A stretch of DNA of 20,217 nt from Clostridia bacterium. GTDB taxonomy: Bacteria; Bacillota_A; Clostridia; Christensenellales; Aristaeellaceae. The notes under the pieces are model-generated. The model worked only from the letters and a program-made list of their open reading frames with translations, made no database searches and was not told the DNA's origin. The stretch is from assembly GCA_017509065.1 (NCBI GenBank), contig JAFWQM010000002.1:1-20217 (forward strand). Direction: 5' to 3'. A program made the position numbers and the translations under genes. Numbering within the stretch: position 1 is the stretch's first letter; each line of letters starts with the position of its first letter. Shown piece after piece: positions 14,214 through 20,217 of this stretch.

Positions 14214-14444
14214 TCACAATTCCTCATCATCGATCATATTCCCCCGCCGCGCAAATAGCCTCGCGTTATAGGCGGCCTGCGCTTCCTCGCTCTCCTTCTT
14301 CTCCCGCCATGCATCAATCTGCCCCTTGATGGCCAGCATGTTCTCGTCACTTAGTATCCTGTCAATCAGTTCCACTTGCTGCATCTCCTTCTGCTTGTAA
14401 AGCTGCACGAAATCTTCCCACCACCCTTCGACCTCCGCGGGCAT
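14214..14444 (-). pseudogene. Truncated group II intron-encoded protein, N-terminal piece
   Basis: This is a 76-residue frame directly after the intron 5' RNA region. Residues 8-37 (WWEDFVQLYKQKEMQQVELI, then DRILSDENML) resemble the N-terminal segment that precedes the reverse-transcriptase domain in group II intron proteins, where an LLxxILSxENMxxA motif is typical. After about residue 37 the sequence changes to AIKGQIDAWREKKESEEAQA and ends NMIDDEEL, which I do not recognise. No reverse-transcriptase catalytic motif (YADD) or maturase domain follows. The simplest reading is a deletion joining the intron protein start to unrelated sequence. The start codon is uncertain, because the frame is open upstream to about 14490. 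The alternative is a small unrelated gene. Confidence 0.5.
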
Positions 14445-14887
14445 ACGTTCCCGCTTGCTGGGTCTATCCTCGGTTTCGGAATGTCCCTGCCTTGCTTACA
14501 GCGATCTGCATTGTTACGACATTAGGCCCTTCCCGGTTCGGTGCTCTCAGTACTATGGCCTCAGCTGACTCCCGGTCACTCGCTTTTTATCGCACTCGGC
14601 TTCCGCCTCGCTGACCGGGCCTCCCGGGGTAAGTCACAATTCTTTCGCCGCACAACCTCCGGATTTACTGCTTCGGTTTTACGTTTACCCTTTGGGCTTC
14701 GGTTTCGATTGCAACCTTACCCTCCGTTTAGCCTTATATCCGGTTTCTGTTCGTAGGCTCGCTGGCTTCGCTACACCGCTTCCTCCCCTCCTGTCATTGC
14801 TGACAGCAGCTTGCGGTTCGCTACACTTGGCGGTAAATACCCGTGGCGGGACTTCCACCCGCAAGAATTGTGTCATGCCCGGCACAC
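14334..14887 (-). mobile_element. 5' fragment of a group II intron, inserted after a terminator
   Basis: On the minus strand the element begins GTGTGCCGGGC at 14887, matching the GUGYG 5' end of group II introns. Downstream it carries features shared by bacterial introns with an encoded protein: GGGTGGAAGTCCCG, CCTACGAACAGAAACCGGA, and GAGTCAGCTGAGGCCATAGTA near 14575, shortly before the protein start. The region is strongly structured and non-coding. Its first base directly follows the T-run of the recombinase terminator, the typical target of class C introns. Domains V/VI, the reverse transcriptase and the 3' junction are missing, so it cannot splice by itself. The lower boundary is approximate. 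Confidence 0.7.
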
Positions 14888-14918
14888 AAAAAAGCCGAGG
14901 AGAACAGCTCTCCCCGGC
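14888..14918 (-). terminator. Intrinsic terminator of the serine recombinase gene
   Basis: On the minus strand, GCCGGGGAGA (14918-14909) pairs with TCTCCTCGGC (14903-14894), with one G-U pair and a 5-base loop. A run of T follows (14893-14888). It starts 27 bases after the recombinase stop codon and is followed at once by the group II intron 5' end. Confidence 0.85.
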
Positions 14919-14944
14919 AAGTCGCGCACCCCCAGAATCCCCCA

Positions 14945-16711
14945 TCAGACTGTGATGGAAATGCCGCCCTTGAGACGGACTTCGTATCTGTCATCATTCA
15001 CCGCCACCCTGTCCAGATAACGGATGGCCATTTCGTTATCGTACCCTACAACCCGTCCCTCAGAAACAACGGTGTCGGGGTACCGAGGCCTCGTCAGCCT
15101 AAAGAAATCCTCCACATCGTAGCAAGCACCCGGTTCCTTATCAACCCGCTTTACGACAATGCGGCCCACATTTCCCTCATTCACATTCTGGCTGCCCCCG
15201 CGCTGCACAGAATCGATGGTAGAAATGAAAGGGGCTGGGGTGTCAGGCTCGACAGATTCCTCCATAATCTCAATCAGCTCCATCAATAACCGAAGGTGCA
15301 GTTCCCTGTCAGCGTGTCCAGCACGTTCAAGGATCAGCCCGTCCCGACGAGCGTGTTCTTCCCTGAGTTGCCTTTCCAGTAGCGTGGTGTCCCCTCCCGC
15401 CTCTTCGATGGCTGTGAGCTGTTCTTCCATACGAGCTTCGCTCTCCTGAGAGGCGGTTATCAGTGCGTCAATCCGTCTCAGTTCGCCCTCCCGCAGGCGT
15501 GTCAGTTCCACCATGATGTCCCCGCGCATGCTGGGGAGTTGATTAAAGGCGTCAACGATGCTCTGCTTAACCTCCCCCTCAAGGGCAATTCGACAACCAC
15601 AAGCCCCTCCCCGGCTCCCCGTGTTGGAGGACAGCACCTGGGCCCGCTCCCGGCACCGCCAGTCGTTGAGCGTGGGATCGGGCCGGATGTAATGCTTCAA
15701 CGTTCTCCCACACCTCCCACACACTAACCGTCCGACGAGTGCCACCGGGGAGCCAAACCTTGCCCGGTCGGGCGTATCCTTTAGGGAGGAACGCCTCATA
15801 ACTTCCCCCTGCACCTGGAAAAAGATGGCCTTCGGCACGACGGGAGGATGATCATCTTCCACGTAGTATTGAGGGAACTTTCCATCATTCTTTACAGTCT
15901 TATGCGTGAGGAAGTCCTCGGTGTAGTACTTCTGGAGCAGTAAATCTCCACAGAACTTCTCGTTCTCCAGCATACTGGTGATGGTGGATGGGTGCCACGC
16001 ATCTTTGCCCGTGGGAGTGCGGATGTGATCCTCGTTAAGATGGCGGACGATGGCTTTCGTACTGAAACCCTCAAGATATTCTCGGAAGATGCGCCGCACC
16101 ACCTCGGCTTCCTCCGGGACGACCACGAGCTTCCCATCCTGTGATTTGGTATACCCGAGAAATCGATTGTAGTTGAGCGTGCCGTGGCCCTCTGCCATGC
16201 GGTACCGGACACCTATAGCGACATTCTGCGAAAGTGAACTGCTTTCTGCTTGGCTAAGAGACGCCATAATTGTGATCAAAACTTCTCCTTTGGAGTCCAG
16301 TGTGTTAATCGACTCTTTCTCAAAAATGACGGCTATGCCCAGCGCCTTCAGCTTTCGGATGGCGTTCAGGCAGTCAACGGTATTACGGGCAAAACGGGAA
16401 ATGCTCTTTGTGTACACCACATCAATTTTTCCAGCTTCGCAGTCTGCGATCATCCGCTTGAAGCCTTCGCGGTTTTTCAGGCTGGTACCCGATATTCCCT
16501 CGTCCGAGTACAGACCCGCGTAGGACAGGGTGGGGTCCTCATTGATCATGTTGGTGTAGTGCGTACACTGCGCTTCGTAGCTGGACTCCTGCTGGTCGGA
16601 GTCAGTACTTATTCTGGCGTAGGCACAGGCGCGTAGCTTTGGGACTTCTGTGGTTTCTCCATCAGAGGGAGTGACTGTGCGGGGATGTGCTCTGAGTACT
16701 TGGACGGACAT
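14945..16711 (-). CDS. Large serine recombinase (site-specific integrase of a mobile element)
   Basis: This is a 588-residue integrase/excisionase that cuts and rejoins attachment sites through a phosphoserine intermediate. The catalytic domain (about 25-165) has YARISTD with R33 and nucleophile S35, GLYSDEGISGTSLKNREGF, VYTKSISRFARNT and the long LSQAESSSLSQNV helix. The recombinase domain (about 170-290) includes NRFLGYTKSQDGKLVVVPEE and YLEGFSTKAIVRHLNE. A zinc ribbon follows (LVCGRCGRTLKHY ... WRCRE ... CGCRIA), then a coiled-coil-like stretch (RMEEQLTAIEEAGGD, LLERQLREEHARRD) and the conserved C-terminal MAIRYLDRVAVNDD. The second ATG (16711) is chosen because AAAGGAAG is too close to the first. 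All key residues are present. The terminator at 14888-14918 ends the transcript. Confidence 0.93.
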   Translation of the reverse strand: MSVQVLRAHPRTVTPSDGETTEVPKLRACAYARISTDSDQQESSYEAQCTHYTNMINEDPTLSYAGLYSDEGISGTSLKNREGFKRMIADCEAGKIDVVYTKSISRFARNTVDCLNAIRKLKALGIAVIFEKESINTLDSKGEVLITIMASLSQAESSSLSQNVAIGVRYRMAEGHGTLNYNRFLGYTKSQDGKLVVVPEEAEVVRRIFREYLEGFSTKAIVRHLNEDHIRTPTGKDAWHPSTITSMLENEKFCGDLLLQKYYTEDFLTHKTVKNDGKFPQYYVEDDHPPVVPKAIFFQVQGEVMRRSSLKDTPDRARFGSPVALVGRLVCGRCGRTLKHYIRPDPTLNDWRCRERAQVLSSNTGSRGGACGCRIALEGEVKQSIVDAFNQLPSMRGDIMVELTRLREGELRRIDALITASQESEARMEEQLTAIEEAGGDTTLLERQLREEHARRDGLILERAGHADRELHLRLLMELIEIMEESVEPDTPAPFISTIDSVQRGGSQNVNEGNVGRIVVKRVDKEPGACYDVEDFFRLTRPRYPDTVVSEGRVVGYDNEMAIRYLDRVAVNDDRYEVRLKGGISITV

Positions 16712-16810
16712 TGTCATCTTCCTTTCTGCGCTGTTTTTCTGCGTGCCGCCTTCCCTCAGTCAATCATGCAGTTGCGTTCAATCTTGAAGGGGACAGCACG
16801 TGATGAGTGT

Positions 16811-17356
16811 TTACGGGGTGGTGTCCTCCCTAAGCGGGAGTACCGTCAAATCCGGAGCAAAATCAAAAGCCCCAGACATAAGGTCTGAGGCGGATAAACC
16901 AGACATATAATCGTCGAGAGTTTCCGGGCTGGCATCCCTCACGGGGACGATGCAGTCGAACACATTCTGTAGCAGCGCTTGTACAGAAGTCGGATGGGAG
17001 AGCGCTGCTCGGGTGAAGACGAACTCCGTGTCCACAGGGACGGGCTGTCTGAGTGGTTTCTTGTTCTTGCCGATGTGACCTGCCCCACGATGTGTTACCC
17101 GTAAAGCGGCGCGTTCCGACATCTCGGCATCGACCAACGCGGGGTAAAAGGGATCGCTGCCACCATAAATCGGATTGAGAAGGATATGCTTAAGGGCGGT
17201 GGGCGTGCGGCGGATTTCAGCGAGAGCACCGGATTGTTTGATCGACATGCCAGCCACGTAAAGGTCAAACAGTTCCTTTATTTGAGGGGCCTCTACGGGA
17301 TGCGGGACAGCTTTGCCGCCGATGATCTGGTATCCATAGGGGATTCTTGTGCGCAT
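16811..17356 (-). CDS. Recombinase-domain accessory protein without a catalytic domain
   Basis: This 181-residue protein starts at ATG 17356, which has AGGAG 10 bases upstream. Its first 80 residues (RIPYGYQIIGGKAVPHPVEA, IKELFDLYVAGMSIKQSG, HILLNPIYGGSDPFYPALVD) follow the recombinase DNA-binding domain pattern (PYGY...G...PxEAxxIxxLFxxYxxGxS...LxNPxYxG). The N-terminal resolvase domain with the catalytic serine is absent. The C-terminal 90 residues are unassigned. It lies just upstream of the large serine recombinase on the same strand, 99 bases away. Serine-recombinase elements of Clostridia often carry such small companions, and a directionality or DNA-binding role is possible but not shown. 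The complete start and own ribosome site argue against a simple fragment. Confidence 0.7.
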   Translation of the reverse strand: MRTRIPYGYQIIGGKAVPHPVEAPQIKELFDLYVAGMSIKQSGALAEIRRTPTALKHILLNPIYGGSDPFYPALVDAEMSERAALRVTHRGAGHIGKNKKPLRQPVPVDTEFVFTRAALSHPTSVQALLQNVFDCIVPVRDASPETLDDYMSGLSASDLMSGAFDFAPDLTVLPLREDTTP

Positions 17357-17390
17357 CGCCCGCACACTCCTTTCTACTCTTCTTCTCACG

Positions 17391-17404
17391 AGGCAAGTGC
17401 CTCT
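17391..17404. repeat. Short perfect hairpin GAGGCA-AG-TGCCTC
   Basis: A 6-bp perfect dyad with a 2-base spacer lies 35 bases upstream of the accessory recombinase gene, in the divergent region shared with the phosphatase gene. It could be a regulator or recombinase binding site. Nothing else is clear in 17357-17530. Confidence 0.3.
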
Positions 17405-17546
17405 GCTCACGATGCAACTGCTGTCGGAATGGCATCCTGCACCGCAGGCTGTTCAATGCTCTGCCGAAGGGTAATCCCACAGGAAAACTCAAATTCAATA
17501 AACTACTTAGTACAGAGACAGCAATTCCGCCAAGGAGGTTCACTTC

Positions 17547-18011
17547 ATGATTTTGTTTATCTGTACAGGAAACACATGCCGTAGTCCATTGGCCGCCGCC
17601 TTGGCCCGGGCGTACGGTGTGGACGCCTAGTCTGCCGGGCTATCCGCTGATCCCGGAGATGTAGCCACACCCGAGGCCGTTCGTGCCGCCAAACGACACG
17701 GAGCCGATCTTAGCAATCATTGTGTGCGGAACGTCCAGGCATATCTCATGCGGGAGGCGTCCCAGGTATACGCTATGACCCGCGACCAAGAAAAAACACT
17801 CCTTATGCGTTTTCCCGAGTATATCGAAAAAATACATGTTTTGAATCCGTCCATATCTGATCCGTTCGGCGGGAATGATGCCGTCTACGAAGCGTGCGCC
17901 CAGAAACTGCTCGTGGCCATGCACAATGGTGGGATTATTCCGGGCCTCATTCATGAAGAAAACAAATGGGGGAACTTTACACATGCGTGCGGAACTGCGA
18001 AAAATCAATGA
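17547..18011 (+). pseudogene. Low-molecular-weight protein tyrosine phosphatase with an in-frame TAG
   Basis: ATG 17547 has AAGGAGG 8 bases upstream. The frame encodes MILFICTGNTCRSPLAAALA with the phosphatase P-loop C6-x5-R12-S13, then meets TAG at codon 28 (17628-17630). It continues in the same frame with SAGLSADPG, ADLSNHCVRNV, VYAMTRDQEKTLLMRFPEY, the conserved DPFGG (D105) and a stop at 18009-18011. Full length (154 codons) and all family landmarks are present, so only the stop breaks the gene. These enzymes remove phosphate from protein tyrosine or arginine in the cytosol. In this family the position of the stop lies just before the conserved SAGL. The 3' end overlaps the acetyltransferase start, so the two were cotranscribed. 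Recent decay, sequence error and readthrough remain open. Confidence 0.88.
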
Positions 18012-18489
18012 ACAGGATGCTGCAGCACAATGGGAGTATACAACTGCTTTGCCTGCAGACGAAAACGGCCTGACTAACCCATACTCTGGCGTTTCTTATG
18101 ACGAATATATCTCAAGAGTGCTGCCGGAATTGATGTCGCATGAACACCCAGTCAACATGCCGGATTGGTTTGTCCCGGAAACGTATTACTATCTGTGGGA
18201 TGGAGAATGCCTGGTTGGCGAATTCAGAATACGTCATTACCTGACAGAGGCACTCCGAAACGGCGCGGGACATATCGGGTACAGCATCAGAAAGGACGTC
18301 CGTGGAAGAGGCTATGGGACAGCGGGATTGAGACTTACAATCGAAAAGGCAAAGCATATCATCCCGGAGAATGAAATTTTTCTGCGTGTGTATAAGGACA
18401 ACATCGCTTCGCAAAAGGTCATGCTGAACAATGGAGCCTATGTTGCGGGTGAAGACGAGCGCTATTTCTTTCTTCGCATACCCAAATGA
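17983..18489 (+). CDS. GNAT-family N-acetyltransferase
   Basis: This is a 168-residue acetyl-CoA-dependent transferase. ATG 17983 is chosen because GGGGG lies 10 bases before it, although the frame is open further upstream. Residues 98-116 (HIGYSIRKDVRGRGYGTAGL) hold motif A with the acetyl-CoA loop R107-G-R-G-Y-G112. Motif B follows, with FLRVYKDNIASQKVMLNNGA where the N and the NGA end are typical. It overlaps the end of the phosphatase gene by 29 bases, so translation is probably coupled. A short hairpin (TGAAACCA/TGGTTTCA, 18487-18510) begins at its stop codon. The substrate is not predictable. It resembles small-molecule or ribosomal-type acetyltransferases of Firmicutes. Confidence 0.88.
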   Translation: MRAELRKINEQDAAAQWEYTTALPADENGLTNPYSGVSYDEYISRVLPELMSHEHPVNMPDWFVPETYYYLWDGECLVGEFRIRHYLTEALRNGAGHIGYSIRKDVRGRGYGTAGLRLTIEKAKHIIPENEIFLRVYKDNIASQKVMLNNGAYVAGEDERYFFLRIPK

Positions 18490-18553
18490 AACCAAGATAT
18501 CCTGGTTTCATAGGCCTAAACAAGTGCCGATTTAAGGAAATGAGATTGGAAAA

Positions 18554-19354
18554 ATGAGCGAACAGAAATACGCGAGTTGGAATCCCTGGCACGGCTGCAC
18601 GAAATATTCAGAAGGCTGCCGTTACTGCTACGTTTATCGGCAGGATGAAGCATACGGCAGCGCGGTTTCGTCGGAGCAATGCCGCAAAACGCTGAATTTC
18701 GATCTGCCGGTAAAAAAGAAGCGTGATGGAACGCCAAAGATCGCGCCCGGCTCCATAGTCATGACCTGCTTTACCTCGGATTTTTTGCTGAAGGATGCGG
18801 ATGAATGGCGGGAAGCATGCTGGGAAATGATCAAATACCGCGATGATTGTATGTTTTACTTTTTCACGAAGCGGATCGAACGCTTTTGGGAATGTGTCCC
18901 GGCTGACTGGGGAGATGGATATAAGAATGTGATCGTCGGCTGCACCTGCGAAAACCAGGATCGGGCGGATTTCCGATTGCCCATCTTCGCGGAGCTTCCG
19001 ATCAAGCACAAAACGGTGATCCTGGGCCCAATGCTGGGTCCAATCGATCTTGAAAAGTATCTGAACGGCAGTATCTGCGAGGTGGCTTGCTCAGGTGAAT
19101 CGGGCATCAACGTGCGGCCGCTTGATTACGAATGGGTGCTGGATGTTCGCCGCCAATGTATGAACAAAGGCGTCCCTTTTCAGTTTCATCAAACGGGAGC
19201 CTACATTATCAAAGACGGAAAAATGTACCATATACCCCGCCGTTTTCAAACATCGCAGGCTCGCAAAGCGGGGATCGACTACAAAATTGTGGATGGATAT
19301 ATGCCGGATTTTCAGGCACAAAATGCTTTTTCATTCATGGAGGTGCAACCATGA
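18554..19354 (+). CDS. DUF5131 / phage Gp37-Gp68 family protein
   Basis: This is a 266-residue protein. The N-terminus WNPWHGCTKYSEGCRYCYVY carries C15, C22 and C25 (C-x6-C-x2-C), the hallmark of the Gp37/Gp68 (DUF5131) family. That family is thought to be related to radical-SAM enzymes because of this iron-sulfur-like cysteine cluster. Further family blocks are MTCFTSDFLLKDADEWREAC, FYFFTKRIERF, VIVGCTCENQDRAD, ILGPMLGPIDL and a late VPFQFHQTGAYI. Length is near the family norm. The start has only a weak ribosome site (GGAAAA). Its stop codon overlaps the hydrolase start by 4 bases (ATGA), so the two are coupled. The family is common in phages and mobile elements, but its reaction is unknown. 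Confidence 0.85.
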   Translation: MSEQKYASWNPWHGCTKYSEGCRYCYVYRQDEAYGSAVSSEQCRKTLNFDLPVKKKRDGTPKIAPGSIVMTCFTSDFLLKDADEWREACWEMIKYRDDCMFYFFTKRIERFWECVPADWGDGYKNVIVGCTCENQDRADFRLPIFAELPIKHKTVILGPMLGPIDLEKYLNGSICEVACSGESGINVRPLDYEWVLDVRRQCMNKGVPFQFHQTGAYIIKDGKMYHIPRRFQTSQARKAGIDYKIVDGYMPDFQAQNAFSFMEVQP

Positions 19355-20112
19355 GTTATTTTCCTTATGGCAGTTATCAGGTTTATTATGAGAGCCATGG
19401 AACGGGCAGACCGCTGACCCTGCTGCACGGGAATACAGCTTCCTGCAGGATGTTCGATCCGATCATTCCGCTGCTGGCTGAAAAATACCATGTGATCACC
19501 ATGGATTTCCTCGGCTGCGGGCAATCCGATCATCTTCCTTCATGGCCTTCTGATCTTTGGTATGACTGGGCCAACCAGGTCCGCGCTTTATGTGAGTATC
19601 TTGGCCTCTGCAAAATATACCTTGTCGGAACCAGCGGCGGCGCTTTGGCGGCGATCAATGCCGCGCTGGAGTATCCGCAGCTTGTGCGGGCGGTGGCCGC
19701 CGACAGCTTCGCCGGAACCAGCGCTGACCCTGCCGTCACGAAGGACATTCAGGCAGGGAGAGCGCAGGCAAAACACATCGAGGGGTTCCGCGCCTATCTA
19801 CGGTCCATCCACGGCGAGGATTGGGAGCAGGTGTTCGACGCGGATACGGATGCCGTCGTACGCCACGCCAGGGAGATCAAAAGCTATTTCCATCAGCCGC
19901 TGTCGGCGCTGGAAGTTCCCCTGCTGCTGATGGGAAGCGAGGAGGACGAGATGTTCCCGCCGGGGCATTATCAGCGGCTGTTCTCAAAAATCTTTCAGGA
20001 AACCAGCCGGGCGGAGGTGCATATTTTTTCTCACGGAGGCCATCCGGCGATGATGAGCAATATGGAAGAATTTGCTGCATTGCTCCATCGGCTGATTGAA
20101 CCCACATACTGA
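19351..20112 (+). CDS. Alpha/beta hydrolase
   Basis: This is a 253-residue enzyme. GGAGG lies 7 bases before ATG 19351, which fixes the start and gives a 4-base ATGA overlap with the preceding gene. The oxyanion-hole motif LLHGNTAS lies at about 24-31, the nucleophile elbow VGTSGG at 92-97 with S95, a likely acid at D199 (GSEEDEMFP) and the catalytic histidine H231 (SHGGHPAM). A cap region lies between about 120 and 180. No signal peptide is seen, so it is cytosolic. The substrate is unknown, as is usual for this family; esterase, peptidase or C-C hydrolase activity are all possible. Position suggests an operon with the upstream DUF5131 gene and the downstream HAD gene. Confidence 0.92.
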   Translation: MSYFPYGSYQVYYESHGTGRPLTLLHGNTASCRMFDPIIPLLAEKYHVITMDFLGCGQSDHLPSWPSDLWYDWANQVRALCEYLGLCKIYLVGTSGGALAAINAALEYPQLVRAVAADSFAGTSADPAVTKDIQAGRAQAKHIEGFRAYLRSIHGEDWEQVFDADTDAVVRHAREIKSYFHQPLSALEVPLLLMGSEEDEMFPPGHYQRLFSKIFQETSRAEVHIFSHGGHPAMMSNMEEFAALLHRLIEPTY

Positions 20113-20139
20113 TGACATTGAGTTATTCGAGGTGAGACG

Positions 20140-20217
20140 ATGATTCAGCTATTACGTGACAAGAAAGTGATCTTCTTTGACGTGGGGTATACGTTGGACA
20201 GGCCCGCATCAGGAGAC
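20140..20217 (+). CDS. HAD-superfamily hydrolase, N-terminal fragment at the window edge
   Basis: ATG 20140 follows GAGGTGAG at a normal distance and opens a frame that runs off the window (26 residues). The visible start MIQLLRDKKVIFFDVGYTLD has the HAD motif I position with the nucleophile D14. The usual second aspartate (DxDxT) is a glycine here (DVGYT). Family members with DxGxT exist in Firmicutes, and some may have altered chemistry. It lies 27 bases after the hydrolase gene and is probably cotranscribed. The rest of the protein must be seen before function can be assigned. Confidence 0.7.
   Translation, partial: MIQLLRDKKVIFFDVGYTLDRPASGD

Noticed and set aside
14520..14887. Plus-strand frames of 69-148 residues in the region before the recombinase stop codon
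   Set aside because: They lie in strongly structured group II intron RNA sequence or opposite the recombinase, and none has a ribosome site.
17628..17630. Pyrrolysine or other systematic stop-codon recoding as the explanation for the TAG and the TAA
   Set aside because: The two interrupted genes use different stop codons, many intact genes here end normally, and no recoding machinery is visible. Decay or sequence error is simpler, although readthrough is listed as a test.

Overview
The window looks like a chromosomal segment of a Gram-positive, anaerobic, probably gut- or rumen-associated Clostridia-type Bacillota. The evidence is Shine-Dalgarno sites of the AGGAGG type, an LPXTG wall-anchored protein with SpaA-like folds, a BspA-like leucine-rich repeat fragment, serine recombinases of the Firmicutes type, a class C-like group II intron, and a CUT1 ABC importer without its own ATPase. 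The taxon is inferred, not read directly.

Layout. 1-1,330: end of a leucine-rich repeat protein (+), a gene-poor stretch with a consensus promoter followed by a hairpin, a small two-helix membrane protein (+), and a frameshifted small gene (-). 1,356-3,509: a membrane sensor with an HD-GYP c-di-GMP phosphodiesterase domain (-), with its own promoter. 3,740-5,760: a 79-residue peptide with a double-glycine leader, in its own transcription unit (-), then an LPXTG pilin-like gene (-) that is broken by an in-frame TAA and a 5' frameshift. 6,120-12,360: a six-gene operon (-), in transcription order FraB/FrlB-type deglycase, solute-binding protein, two permeases, PfkB-type kinase and GntR/UTRA regulator. 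It has a clear promoter and operator at one end and a terminator at the other. A cytosolic-type L-asparaginase is transcribed divergently at 12,555.

Together the operon and the asparaginase match the logic of Amadori-compound catabolism. A fructosamine is imported, phosphorylated on C6 of the sugar, and split by the deglycase into glucose-6-phosphate and an amino acid. The asparaginase makes fructose-asparagine the favoured substrate.

13,536-17,360 is a mobile-element region, mostly on the minus strand. It holds a C-terminal remnant of a serine recombinase, a small secreted cystatin/stefin-like protein, a 5' fragment of a group II intron with a truncated intron-encoded protein, an intact large serine recombinase whose terminator the intron follows, and an accessory recombinase-domain protein. 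17,547-20,217 is on the plus strand: a low-molecular-weight tyrosine phosphatase with an in-frame TAG, a GNAT acetyltransferase, a DUF5131 (phage Gp37/Gp68) protein, an alpha/beta hydrolase, and the start of a HAD-type hydrolase.

The most interesting items are the fructose-asparagine-like operon, the bacterial stefin-like protein with an intact QVVAG motif, the double-glycine peptide, the intron inserted after a terminator, and three genes broken by single stops or frameshifts. No tRNA, rRNA or CRISPR array was recognised.
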